The notes below the pieces were generated by a model. That model was not told where the DNA came from, ran no database searches, and was given only the letters and a program-made list of their open reading frames with translations. The translations under genes and the position numbers were made by a program. 34,687 bases of DNA from an uncultured Clostridia bacterium. Its GTDB lineage: Bacteria > Bacillota > Clostridia > Oscillospirales > Oscillospiraceae. The stretch covers positions 1 to 34,687 of the forward strand of contig CALDMR010000130.1 of assembly GCA_937915065.1 (NCBI GenBank). Reading direction: 5' to 3'. The stretch's first letter is position 1. The number at the start of each line of letters is the position of its first letter. Below are positions 1 through 7,035 of the stretch, piece after piece.

Positions 1-453
1 CGCTACGAAGATACGAACCAGGAGCTGTTTTTCACCCGGAAGTATGATTACATTGCCGACTGCATCGACCTGGTCAAGTGCAAGCTCGACCTGATCTGCA
101 CCGCCCTGGAACGGGGGATCCCCATTCTCTCCGCTATGGGTACCGGCAATAAGGTGGATCCCTTTCAGCTGCGCATTACCGACCTTTCCAAAACCGAAGG
201 CTGCCATTTGGCCCGCGTGATGCGCAAGGAACTGCGGGCCAGGGGCATCCTGCACACCCAGGTGCTGTTCAGCCCGGAACTTCCCATCAAGCCCCTGGAT
301 CTGGTTGAAAACGATCCCGGCCGCCGGAGCACCCCGGCCAGCTGCGCCTGGGTTCCGGCCTGCGCCGGCTTGATGATGGGCGGCCATATTGTGCAGGCCC
401 TGGGCCAAAACGCAGCGCTCTCCCATTTACCTGAGAAAGAAGGCTCTTTATGA
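1..453 (+). CDS. tcdA: tRNA threonylcarbamoyladenosine dehydratase (TcdA/CsdL family), C-terminal part
   Basis: The 5' end lies outside the window; the frame is open from base 1. TcdA is an E1-like (ThiF/MoeB fold) enzyme that uses ATP to cyclise t6A37 in ANN-decoding tRNAs to ct6A. The visible part has the family hallmarks: YDYIADCID (the acidic end of the nucleotide-binding sheet), a KLDLI helix, the MGTGNKVDP loop at 136-162, and LARVMRKELRARGI. The C-terminal segment CAGLMMGGHIVQALG matches the terminal helix of these proteins. No ThiS or Moa partner gene is visible, as usual for TcdA. Its TGA overlaps the ATG of the next gene (ATGA at 450-453), so the two are probably translationally coupled. 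Family assignment is firm; the exact tRNA substrate is inferred from the family. Confidence 0.88.
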   Translation, partial: RYEDTNQELFFTRKYDYIADCIDLVKCKLDLICTALERGIPILSAMGTGNKVDPFQLRITDLSKTEGCHLARVMRKELRARGILHTQVLFSPELPIKPLDLVENDPGRRSTPASCAWVPACAGLMMGGHIVQALGQNAALSHLPEKEGSL

Positions 454-914
454 AACGAACTCTCCTGTGGGCAATCCTCCTGTCTCTGGCACTGCTCTGC
501 AGCGCCTGCGGCGCTCCCGCCAGTACCCCCTCGGCAGACGGCGTGACCAGCGCCACCGCCCAGATGCTGCCCCTGCGCGCCGATGTGACCCTGCGCACCG
601 GCACCGAGCCGGACGGCACAGTGATTCTGCAGCAAGCGGATATGGAAGGCTTTTTTGCCAGCGACCATTATACCGACGAATCCCCCTACGGTTTTGCCCT
701 GGTTCTGACCGCCGACGGCAAAAAGCAGCTGCGCAACGCCACCCGGGAACTGGCCAAAGAGCAGGCGCAGATCACCCTTTGGGCCAACGGAGAGGCTCTC
801 TGCAGCCCCACGGTCACCACGGTGCTGAACACCAAATATGTGATCCTGAACATTGCTTCCGTGAAAGACGCGGAAAGCTATCAGCATGTGGTATCACAGC
901 TGCAGGCGCCTTGA
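450..914 (+). CDS. small lipoprotein resembling the SecD P1 head subdomain
   Basis: 154 aa. The N-terminus is a lipoprotein signal (positively charged KR, a hydrophobic run at about 4-17, then SAC with the acylated Cys at 20). After a Ser/Pro/Thr linker, residues about 45-150 form a single domain. The stretch VLTADGKKQLRNATRELAKEQ, then a strand, then a 'CSPTV' turn and 'VILN' strand, follows the pattern of the SecD P1 head (LT-x-x-G-x-x-x-F-x-x-x-T ... V-I-S-A-P-x-V). It has no SecD transmembrane helices, so it is not a translocase subunit; it would sit on the outer face of the membrane. Role unknown. The start ATG overlaps the tcdA stop codon and a terminator follows, so it is the last gene of that transcript. 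The SecD-like assignment rests on pattern recognition only. Confidence 0.7.
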   Translation: MKRTLLWAILLSLALLCSACGAPASTPSADGVTSATAQMLPLRADVTLRTGTEPDGTVILQQADMEGFFASDHYTDESPYGFALVLTADGKKQLRNATRELAKEQAQITLWANGEALCSPTVTTVLNTKYVILNIASVKDAESYQHVVSQLQAP

Positions 915-932
915 CCCCCTTTTCCGCCCGAC

Positions 933-975
933 CACGGGGCAGCATCCAGCACGGATCGCTGCCCCGTGTTTTTTT
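933..975 (+). terminator. rho-independent terminator after the lipoprotein gene
   Basis: Perfect 11-bp arms, CACGGGGCAGC at 933-943 and its complement at 958-968, with a 14-nt loop, followed directly by seven T (969-975). It ends the tcdA-lipoprotein transcript and insulates modABC downstream. Confidence 0.9.
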
Positions 976-1054
976 ATGCGCCCCTCTGCCGCCCCCTCTG
1001 AGTTTCTTTCATTTCTCATAAATACCGCTGAAATCATAAAACATCTTTCTGACT

Positions 1055-1080
1055 GGCGGAAAAAGATTGCTTTTTCCGCC
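1055..1080. promoter_or_regulatory. perfect palindrome over the modABC -35 (candidate operator)
   Basis: GGCGGAAAAAG (1055-1065) and its exact reverse complement (1070-1080) are separated by ATTG. The right half overlaps the -35 hexamer TTGCTT at 1067-1072, so a protein bound here would block or recruit RNA polymerase. No T-run follows the right arm and a real terminator already stands at 933-975, which argues against a terminator. A YvgK-like molybdate-sensing regulator is encoded at 6093-6998 and is the natural candidate ligand (inference). Confidence 0.55.
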
Positions 1081-1095
1081 CCTTCTCCCTATAAT
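1067..1095 (+). promoter_or_regulatory. sigma-A promoter of modABC
   Basis: TTGCTT (1067-1072), a 17-nt spacer, and a consensus TATAAT (1090-1095). The predicted start is near 1102, giving a leader of about 68 nt that is A-rich and shows no obvious riboswitch fold. Confidence 0.7.
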
Positions 1096-1169
1096 AAAAC
1101 CGTTCCATACAAAACAATATAAAACAGAACAAAACAACAGAATAAAACTTTATGTACGGGAGGTTTCAC

Positions 1170-2051
1170 ATGACAAAAAATTTATTGGCTCTGCTTTCCT
1201 GCGGCGCACTGCTGGGCGGAATGCTGTCCGGCTGCGGCAACAGCGGCCGGAATGAGACGCCTTCTGCCGTTGAAGACGGCAGTGTTCTGGCAGCCGCCAC
1301 GGTATATGTGGATATTGCCGCATCCTTAACCAGTTCCTTTGAGGAAATCATTCCCCTTTACAACGAAACACAGCCCAATGTGAGCATTTCAATCAACTCC
1401 GGTTCCTCCGGCAAGCTGATGCAGGAAATTGAAGAAGCCGCAGGCCACGGCGTAGACCTCTTCTTCTCCGCCGGGAAAAAACAGGTGCAGCAGCTCGACG
1501 AAACCGACGGCCTGGTGGTGGAGGGCACCACTGTAAACCTGCTGCAAAACCAGCTCTGCCTCGTTACCGGCAAGAACAGCGGCACTGCCGTCACCGGTTG
1601 GGACAACCTGGACGCCGCTGCAAACATGGCCCTGTGCGACGGCTCCGTGCCCGTGGGCAAGTATTCCCGCGAAGCTTTCGTATCCCTGGGGTATCTGGAG
1701 GCCGCCGATGATAACGCCGCCTACACTTCCGACGAAGTATCCGCAGCCCTGGGCGGCATCGAGATCAACGAGTGCGCCAATGTATCTGTGGCCGCCCAGT
1801 CTGTGGCCGAGGGTTCCAACGAAATTGGCACTGTATATTACTCTGACTATTACGATTTTCAAGAGGATCTGACCATCCTGGCCCAGGATGACGGCACCCT
1901 TACCGGCCCCATTGTGTACCCTGTCTGCCAGATCCGCAACCCCGAGGCAGACGAGGCCCAACTGGCAGCCGCGGCAGACTTTCTGGCCTTCCTGCAAACC
2001 CCGGAAGCCGCTGAAATTTTTGAAGCCCACTGTTTCATCACCACCCCATAA
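1170..2051 (+). CDS. modA: molybdate ABC transporter substrate-binding lipoprotein
   Basis: 293 aa, captures molybdate (or tungstate) outside the membrane and delivers it to ModB. The start at 1170 is preferred over the in-frame ATG at 1152 because GGGAGG (1158-1163) sits 6 nt upstream of it and the protein then begins with a proper lipoprotein signal, MTKNLLALL, with lipobox LSGC and the acylated Cys at 22. The type II periplasmic-binding fold starts with DIAASLTSSFEEI, the ModA oxyanion loop (AASLT), followed by a second anion-contacting segment NSGSSGKLMQEIEEA and DLFFSA. AASL rather than the TTTS of TupA points to ModA. It is first in an operon with a permease and an ATPase. Molybdate versus tungstate preference cannot be told from sequence alone. 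Confidence 0.92.
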   Translation: MTKNLLALLSCGALLGGMLSGCGNSGRNETPSAVEDGSVLAAATVYVDIAASLTSSFEEIIPLYNETQPNVSISINSGSSGKLMQEIEEAAGHGVDLFFSAGKKQVQQLDETDGLVVEGTTVNLLQNQLCLVTGKNSGTAVTGWDNLDAAANMALCDGSVPVGKYSREAFVSLGYLEAADDNAAYTSDEVSAALGGIEINECANVSVAAQSVAEGSNEIGTVYYSDYYDFQEDLTILAQDDGTLTGPIVYPVCQIRNPEADEAQLAAAADFLAFLQTPEAAEIFEAHCFITTP

Positions 2052-2077
2052 CAATGGCTTCCCTTTTTCCAGAAAAC

Positions 2078-2111
2078 AAAACTTCCGCTGCCCACCTGCA
2101 GCGGAAGTTTT
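2078..2111 (+). other. intercistronic hairpin between modA and modB
   Basis: 13-bp perfect arms, AAAACTTCCGCTG (2078-2090) and its complement (2099-2111), with an 8-nt loop. Only four T end the right arm and GCATCC follows, so it would be a weak terminator. It is more likely a partial attenuator or a 3'-end stabiliser that leaves more modA mRNA than modB-modC mRNA, as is common for binding-protein genes (inference). Confidence 0.6.
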
Positions 2112-2137
2112 GCATCCCCATAAGGACGGTGTAATCT

Positions 2138-2842
2138 ATGGAAGAATTGCTGCAAATTATGGCCCGCTTTGATTGGAGCCCCCTGTGGATCTCCTTGAAA
2201 ACCGGCATTGTCGCCACGATCCTCTGCTTTTTTCTCGGCATTTGGCTGGCCCGCCAGATCATTAAACTGGGGCCCAAAACAAAGGCTGTTCTGGACGGAA
2301 TCCTGACGCTGCCCATGGTGGTGGCGCCCACAGTGGCCGGTTTTTTCCTGCTGCTCCTGTTCTCCCTTAAGCGCCCCTTCGGCGCATGGCTATACGGCAC
2401 CTTCGATCTCAAAGTGGTTCAAACCTGGCTGGGCTGCGTGATCGCCGCCTCAGTGATCGCCCTGCCGCTGATGTACCGCAACGCCAGGGCCGCCTTTGAA
2501 CAGGTCAATGTAGATCTCATCTATGCCGGGCGCACCCTGGGCATGAGCGAGCGGGCGATTTTCTGGCAGGTCATTATGCCGGAGGCCCTGCCCGGCATTG
2601 CCTCCGGCACGATCCTCACCTTTGCCCGCGCCCTGGGGGAATACGGGGCCACTTCCATGCTGGCCGGCAACATCGCCCACAAAACCGGAACCATTTCCCA
2701 GCGCATCGCCCTGGTCATCAACAACGGCGACTACCTCACCGCCGGCGTCTGGGTCGTCATCATGCTGGCCATTGCCTTTGTCATTCTGCTGGCCATGAAT
2801 CTGATCTCCGGCAAGGGTATGAAAAATGTGCGCCGCTGGTAA
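2138..2842 (+). CDS. modB: molybdate ABC transporter permease
   Basis: 234 aa, a polytopic membrane protein with about five to six transmembrane helices (first at about 17-37, then near 62-78, 96-112, 150-170 and 200-220). The EAA loop that docks on the ATPase is clear: AGRTLGMSERAIFWQVIMPE followed by ALPGI. The LPMVVAPTVAGF segment and ARALGEYGATSMLAGN are characteristic of ModB/CysT-type permeases. SD AAGGA at 2122-2126 precedes the ATG at 2138. It pairs as a homodimer with two ModC subunits and receives oxyanion from ModA. Length is normal for ModB. Confidence 0.93.
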   Translation: MEELLQIMARFDWSPLWISLKTGIVATILCFFLGIWLARQIIKLGPKTKAVLDGILTLPMVVAPTVAGFFLLLLFSLKRPFGAWLYGTFDLKVVQTWLGCVIAASVIALPLMYRNARAAFEQVNVDLIYAGRTLGMSERAIFWQVIMPEALPGIASGTILTFARALGEYGATSMLAGNIAHKTGTISQRIALVINNGDYLTAGVWVVIMLAIAFVILLAMNLISGKGMKNVRRW

Positions 2843-2856
2843 AAGGAGTTCGATCT

Positions 2857-3924
2857 ATGTCCATTGAAGTAAACATCCAAAAAGAATTCGGCTCTTTCCA
2901 GCTGAATGTATCCTTCGCCGCAGACAATGAGGTGCTGGCCATACTGGGCGGTTCCGGCTGCGGCAAAAGCATGACGCTGCGCTGCATCGCCGGCATCGTC
3001 CAGCCCGACGCGGGCCGCATCGTGGTGGACGGCATTCCTTTTTTCGACTCCGAAAAAAAGATCAACTTATCTCCCCAGGAGCGGCAGGTAGGGCTGCTGT
3101 TCCAGAATTACGCCCTGTTCAGCACCATGACCGTAGCAGAAAACATTGCCGCGGGCATTCGGGAGTCCTGCCCCAAAAAAGAAAAATTGGCCCGTGCCCA
3201 GGCTTTCATCCGCCAATTCCGTCTGGATGGCCTGGAAAAGCGCCTGCCCCGGGAATTATCCGGCGGCCAGCAGCAGCGGGTGGCCCTGGCCCGTATTCTC
3301 ATCGGCAGGCCCCGCCTTCTGATGCTGGATGAACCCTTCTCCGCTCTGGACAGCTATCTGAAGTGGGAGATGGAGCTGGAACTGAGGCAGCTCCTGCAGG
3401 AATTTTCCGGCACCACGCTGCTGGTATCCCACAACCGGGATGAAGTATACCGCCTGGCGCAAAGGGTCTGCGTACTGGATCAGGGAACTTCCCAGCCGGT
3501 GCAAACCACTCGGGATCTGTTTGACCGTCCCGTTACCCAGGCCGCCGCGCTGCTGTCCGGCTGTAAAAATTACACCCGCTGCCGCGCTGCGGATGACGGG
3601 CGGATTTACGCCGAGGATTGGGGCGTATATCTGCGCTGCAGTCAGCCCATCCCGGAAGATATTTGCCTGCTGGGCGTGCGCCGCCACTATGTGCGGCCAG
3701 CACCGCCCCAGGGCGAAAACACGATTCCATGCACCATCCTGCAAATCATCGATGATGTGTTTTCCACCATCGTCCTGCTGCGTCCCTGCAGCGCACCGCC
3801 GGACGCCCTGTACCCCACCCTGGAGATGGAACTGGAAAAAGCCGCCTGGGCCGCTCTGGAGCGCCGGGCCGGCGAAATCATCCACGTTTCGGCAGCCTCC
3901 GAAGATCTACTGCTGCTGCACTGA
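2857..3924 (+). CDS. modC: molybdate ABC transporter ATP-binding protein
   Basis: 355 aa, the ATPase driving molybdate import. Walker A GGSGCGKS (31-38), Q-loop LFQNYALF (about 81-88), signature LSGGQQQR (134-141), Walker B LLMLDEP (154-160) and H-loop His192 are all intact, so it should hydrolyse ATP. Beyond about residue 230 is a C-terminal domain (CLLGVRRHYVRP ... IVLLRP ... MELEKAAW) with the general layout of a TOBE/Mop domain, which in ModC binds oxyanion and gives trans-inhibition; similarity there is weaker. It starts 14 nt after modB with SD AAAGGAG. No terminator is obvious directly downstream; the efp promoter follows within 50 nt. Confidence 0.92.
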   Translation: MSIEVNIQKEFGSFQLNVSFAADNEVLAILGGSGCGKSMTLRCIAGIVQPDAGRIVVDGIPFFDSEKKINLSPQERQVGLLFQNYALFSTMTVAENIAAGIRESCPKKEKLARAQAFIRQFRLDGLEKRLPRELSGGQQQRVALARILIGRPRLLMLDEPFSALDSYLKWEMELELRQLLQEFSGTTLLVSHNRDEVYRLAQRVCVLDQGTSQPVQTTRDLFDRPVTQAAALLSGCKNYTRCRAADDGRIYAEDWGVYLRCSQPIPEDICLLGVRRHYVRPAPPQGENTIPCTILQIIDDVFSTIVLLRPCSAPPDALYPTLEMELEKAAWAALERRAGEIIHVSAASEDLLLLH

Positions 3925-3975
3925 GATTTTCGCCTGATTTCCGCACAGAATCCTCTCCTTTTCTCGGAAAACCAC

Positions 3976-4004
3976 TTGCCAAACGGCGGCAGATGCGATA
4001 CAAT
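3976..4004 (+). promoter_or_regulatory. sigma-A promoter of efp
   Basis: TTGCCA (3976-3981), a 17-nt spacer, TACAAT (3999-4004). It gives efp a separate transcript from modABC with a leader of about 60 nt ending in GGGGAGG (4054-4060). Confidence 0.7.
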
Positions 4005-4070
4005 ATATTTACTTTATTATGATATTTTCACTTCCGAAATTATCGGACTATCTGGGGAGGAATTTTGATT

Positions 4071-4640
4071 ATGGCTACTATTACTGCAGGCGATTTCAGA
4101 AACGGCAAAACTTTTGAATACGACGGCAAAGTTATGCAGGTCGTGGAGTTCCAGCACGTGAAGCCCGGCAAGGGTTCTCCTTTCGTGCGCACCAAGATGA
4201 AGAACGTGATCACCGGTGCAGTGACCGAAACTTCGTTCAACCCCACCGACAAATTTGAAGAAGCATTCATCGAGCGCACTGATGTGGAATACAGCTACAA
4301 CGACGGCGATCTGTACTACTTCATGGATATGGAAACCTATGATATGGTGCCCCTGAACAAGGACGCTCTGGGCGATGCTTTCCGCTTCATCACCGAAAAC
4401 ACCCCCTGCAAGCTGCTGAGCTACAAGGGCAACGTGTTCAGCGTGGAAGTGCCCAACTTTATGGATCTGGAAGTAACGGAAACCGAGCCCGGCCTGGCCG
4501 GCAACACTGCCACCAACACTCTGAAGCCCGCCACCCTGGAAACCGGCGCAGAGATCAAGGTGCCCCTGTTCATCAACATCGGCGACAAGATCCAGGTCGA
4601 CACCCGCACCGGCGAATACATGAGCCGCGTGAAGGGCTAA
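4071..4640 (+). CDS. efp: translation elongation factor P
   Basis: 189 aa. EF-P binds the ribosomal E-site region and rescues stalling at polyproline stretches. Three-barrel arrangement: KOW-like domain I with the conserved loop KPGKG (31-35; Lys34 aligns with the modified Lys of E. coli EF-P), OB domain II, and OB domain III with PGLAGNTA and the terminal GEYMSRVK signature. The ATG at 4071 follows GGGGAGG by 10 nt and gives the usual MATI N-terminus, better than the upstream TTG at 4065. No EpmA/EpmB-type modification gene is visible in the window. Paired with the CD1247-type gene downstream, an arrangement seen in Clostridia. Confidence 0.97.
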   Translation: MATITAGDFRNGKTFEYDGKVMQVVEFQHVKPGKGSPFVRTKMKNVITGAVTETSFNPTDKFEEAFIERTDVEYSYNDGDLYYFMDMETYDMVPLNKDALGDAFRFITENTPCKLLSYKGNVFSVEVPNFMDLEVTETEPGLAGNTATNTLKPATLETGAEIKVPLFINIGDKIQVDTRTGEYMSRVKG

Positions 4641-4656
4641 TTGATCAAGTGAAATT

Positions 4657-4689
4657 ATGCGTGCAGTGTGCTTCCCATGCTGCACGCAT
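4657..4689 (+). terminator. hairpin after efp
   Basis: Perfect 10-bp arms ATGCGTGCAG (4657-4666) and its complement (4680-4689). The following TGTTTCTC is only moderately T-rich, so termination may be partial. Confidence 0.55.
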
Positions 4690-4750
4690 TGTTTCTCATA
4701 CCGAACACCACCGCGGAAAACCGCGGATCGATTGAAAGGAGCGCATGATT

Positions 4751-5176
4751 ATGACGATTGCTGAAAAGGTTGCTTACCTCAAGGGACTGGCCGAGGGCCT
4801 GAATATCGACACTGAGAAGAGCAAGGAAGGCAAGCTCATCTCCATGATGATGGACATCCTGCAGGATGTGGCTCTGGAGCTGGAAGACCTGCAGACCGAG
4901 CAGGCCGAGCTGGGCGAAGAAATCGACGCCGTCAGCGACGACCTGTCCGATGTGGAAAGCCTGCTCTTCGACGAAGATGACGAAGATTTCGACGAGGATG
5001 AGGTCGAGGACGACGAAGAAGAGGATTGCTACGCTTCCGTCTGCCCCAACTGCGGCGACGAGATCTATTTCGACGATTCCGTGCTGGAATCCGGCGAAGT
5101 CGTCTGCCCCGGCTGCGGCCAGAAGCTGAATTTTGATCTGTCCAGCCTGGCAAACGGCGAAGAGGACGAGGACTAA
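4751..5176 (+). CDS. CD1247-family protein with acidic linker and zinc ribbon
   Basis: 141 aa. Three parts can be seen. Residues 1-72 are an all-helical, coiled-coil-like N-terminal domain (EKVAYLKGLAEGL ... LELEDLQTEQAELGEEIDAV), matching the CD1247 N-terminal domain of Clostridia. Residues 73-92 are almost all Asp/Glu. Residues 98-122 hold a zinc ribbon CPNC ... CPGC (Cys 98, 101, 119, 122). Function is unknown; the acidic linker and ribbon suggest contact with nucleic acid or ribosome-associated proteins (inference). The start at 4751 is chosen over 4745 because AAAGGAG (4735-4741) is 9 nt away instead of 3. A small CCGCGG-AAAA-CCGCGG hairpin (4711-4726) lies just before the SD. Confidence 0.85.
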   Translation: MTIAEKVAYLKGLAEGLNIDTEKSKEGKLISMMMDILQDVALELEDLQTEQAELGEEIDAVSDDLSDVESLLFDEDDEDFDEDEVEDDEEEDCYASVCPNCGDEIYFDDSVLESGEVVCPGCGQKLNFDLSSLANGEEDED

Positions 5177-5202
5177 TCCCCCCTCCCTATGCAAACAGCC
5201 AA

Positions 5203-5237
5203 AGCGCGCCCCGCATCATGCGGGGCGCGCTCTTTTT
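5203..5237 (+). terminator. terminator after the CD1247-like gene
   Basis: 13-bp perfect GC-rich arms (AGCGCGCCCCGCA at 5203-5215; complement at 5219-5231) with a TCA loop and a CTTTTT tail. It ends rightward transcription before the convergent leftward genes. Confidence 0.88.
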
Positions 5238-5242
5238 GAACC

Positions 5243-5281
5243 AAACGCAAAAGCGGCAAAGCAGAAACTGCTTTGCCGCTT
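5243..5281 (-). terminator. terminator of the PduB-like gene
   Basis: 14-bp perfect arms (AAGCGGCAAAGCAG at 5251-5264 and its complement at 5268-5281) with a 3-nt loop. On the minus strand the hairpin is followed by TTTTGCGTTT. It stands back to back with the rightward terminator at 5203-5237. Confidence 0.75.
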
Positions 5282-5298
5282 AATCCATTGATTTGTTT

Positions 5299-6018
5299 TC
5301 AGTGCAGATAGGGAGTCCCCACAGGAATCCCTTCGCTGCCGAGGGCCTTCAGCAGATCCAGGCCCACCTGGCGCGCCGCCAGCACAGCGCTCTTCACTCC
5401 GCTGGCATCGCCGGTAAAGGCTACGATCACTTCGTTGGTGTGGCTGGTGCCCCGGTCGGCATCCATATACCGCAACAGCTCCACATCGCCCGCTTTCACG
5501 CAGGTATCGGCCATCACCATACCGACGGCCGCAGGAGAACCGGCTACAAATCCAAAAGCCGCTCCCGCCGGCGCACCGAAAAATTTCTGAATCGCTTCCC
5601 CCGCATGGGCGGAATATGTCAGCTCCAGGTGCCCCTCGCCGCTGATATACAACTCGCCGGAATAGCGCTTGGTATAGTCCAGGGCGATCTCGATGGCCTC
5701 CCGGGCATCTGCCTCGTTGGCTGCGCCCAGGACAATGTAGTTGCCATGGCCGCCCCAACCCTTGGTATCACGGGGCAGCTGAATGCTGAGCACCTCCGTG
5801 TTGGTCCGCTTGACCGCCTCATCCACTGCATTGATCTGACCGGCGGCGCCGGTACGGGAACTGAGAATACCAATACTGCGGTATTCTTTCAGATAATCCG
5901 CCTGAGCGCGCAGCTGCCAGTCCACATTGGGAATGACCAGGCCGATCGTGTCCAACACCGTGGTGCCCACGAATTCAGCCGTACCGCTATTCGGTTGAAA
6001 AGGCGATAATTCCAACAT
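5299..6018 (-). CDS. PduB-type tandem-BMC (BMC-T) microcompartment shell protein, orphan
   Basis: 239 aa. Strong PduB-like pattern over the whole length: GTAEFVGTTVLDTIGLVIPN, KEYRSIGILSSRTGAAGQI, AVDEAVKRTNTEVLSI, PRDTKGWGGHGN, KFFGAPAGAAFGFV, AAVGMVMADTCVKAGDVELL, GTSHTNEVIVAFTGD and a terminal LLKALGSEGIP. These mark two fused BMC domains (about 15-125 and 130-230) expected to trimerise into a pseudohexameric shell tile. It lacks the roughly 37-residue N-terminal extension of full PduB and so resembles the short PduB' form. No other shell protein, encapsulated enzyme or aldehyde dehydrogenase gene is in the window. It has its own promoter and terminator, so it is a single-gene unit. Fold is confident; role in this organism is unknown. 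Confidence 0.88.
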   Translation of the reverse strand: MLELSPFQPNSGTAEFVGTTVLDTIGLVIPNVDWQLRAQADYLKEYRSIGILSSRTGAAGQINAVDEAVKRTNTEVLSIQLPRDTKGWGGHGNYIVLGAANEADAREAIEIALDYTKRYSGELYISGEGHLELTYSAHAGEAIQKFFGAPAGAAFGFVAGSPAAVGMVMADTCVKAGDVELLRYMDADRGTSHTNEVIVAFTGDASGVKSAVLAARQVGLDLLKALGSEGIPVGTPYLH

Positions 6019-6059
6019 GGCAAACTCCTCTGCGTGGTATCGTTCATCCAGATGATATT

Positions 6060-6088
6060 ACTATACCAGAAAACAGCGCGCTGCGCAA
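6060..6088 (-). promoter_or_regulatory. promoter of the PduB-like gene
   Basis: On the minus strand, TTGCGC (6088-6083), a 17-nt spacer and TATAGT (6065-6060). It lies in the 74-nt gap after the YvgK-like gene, so the shell protein can be expressed alone. Confidence 0.6.
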
Positions 6089-6092
6089 GGGG

Positions 6093-6998
6093 TCAAAGCA
6101 ACCGTTTTCCCATATCTGCCGCATCATAGCCTCCCAGTGCCTCCGTTTCCAGGCGCATGGCTTCCGACTCCAGCACCCCCAACAGGCGCTGCACTACACT
6201 TTTTTCCAATTCCGCTTCCGGTACGATCAAATCATATTGCTCATACTTTACCAAATGAAAGTCCACTGTTTCAGATCCCAGCACACTGCGGGCATTGCCG
6301 AAGGCACAGTCTGCCTCTCCCCGGGCCACCGCTTCTGCCGCAGCCATATGTGAGCCTACCACCCGGTCATACCCGCCCACAGCAGATGGGCTGATCCCAT
6401 GCTGCAGGAAGAGACTGTCCGTCAGCACACGGATGCCGCTGCCCCTTTCCCGGTTGACCATTCGCACATCCTCCCGGGCAAAGTCCAGAATCGATGTGAT
6501 TTTTTTCGGATTCCCCACCGCCGTATAGATGCCTACGGCCCGGTTGACAATGTGGTAGACCCGCACCGCCATGCCCGGCAGCATTTTCCGGACAAAGGGA
6601 AGATTGTAACTGTCGCTTTCCCAATCCCACAAATGGGCGGTAGCCAACTGCACATGCCCCTGGTACAGCGAAAAAATCGCATTATAGCTGCCCTGGTAGG
6701 AGCGGCGCACCGCCTGCCGCCCCTCTGCCGCGTTAACACGGGCGCACAAATTGTCCAGCAACATGTCCTGGCCGCAAAGGATCACTTCGTCCCCCTGCCG
6801 GCCGGCCAGCTCCGCACCCGGCTCCGCCTGCGCAGCGCCGCTGACCAGCGCCAGCACATCAGCTTCGCGAATCCGGAACTGCTTTCCGATCTTGACCGCC
6901 CGCAGGCGGCCCTGCCGGATCATATCATAAACCGTATTCTTCTTGACTGACAGGATCTCTGCCGCATCTTTGGGCGCAATGTACTTTTCTTCCGCCAT
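6093..6998 (-). CDS. HTH regulator with molybdate-binding-like PBP domain (YvgK type)
   Basis: 301 aa. Residues about 7-52 are an excisionase/MerR-like helix-turn-helix (PKDAAEILSVKKNTVYDMIRQGRL ends in the recognition turn, then VKIGKQFRIRE). Residues about 85-285 form a one-domain periplasmic-binding-protein-like sensor (COG1910/PF12727 pattern): ATAHLWD, VGIYTAVGNPKKI, MVNRERGSGIRVL, MAAAEAVARGEADCAFG, YDLIVPE. In Bacillus, YvgK of this architecture is encoded beside modA and modB homologues. Here the gene lies 2.2 kb beyond modC on the other strand, so control of modABC is a good inference. Start at 6998: AAAGGGA lies about 10 nt upstream, and the nearer upstream ATG is out of frame. Confidence 0.82.
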   Translation of the reverse strand: MAEEKYIAPKDAAEILSVKKNTVYDMIRQGRLRAVKIGKQFRIREADVLALVSGAAQAEPGAELAGRQGDEVILCGQDMLLDNLCARVNAAEGRQAVRRSYQGSYNAIFSLYQGHVQLATAHLWDWESDSYNLPFVRKMLPGMAVRVYHIVNRAVGIYTAVGNPKKITSILDFAREDVRMVNRERGSGIRVLTDSLFLQHGISPSAVGGYDRVVGSHMAAAEAVARGEADCAFGNARSVLGSETVDFHLVKYEQYDLIVPEAELEKSVVQRLLGVLESEAMRLETEALGGYDAADMGKRLL

Positions 6999-7035
6999 CC
7001 TTCAGCCATCCCTTTCTCACGCCTTTGCAGCGCGA

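Noticed and set aside
1055..1080. The modA palindrome as a terminator
   Set aside because: No T-run follows, and the preceding transcript already ends at 933-975.
1096..1169. A molybdenum-cofactor riboswitch in the modABC leader
   Set aside because: The leader is short, A-rich and without stable helices.
5299..6998. A full microcompartment locus around the PduB-like gene
   Set aside because: Neighbours are a molybdate-type regulator, a MATE exporter and translation factors; no second shell protein or cargo enzyme is present.
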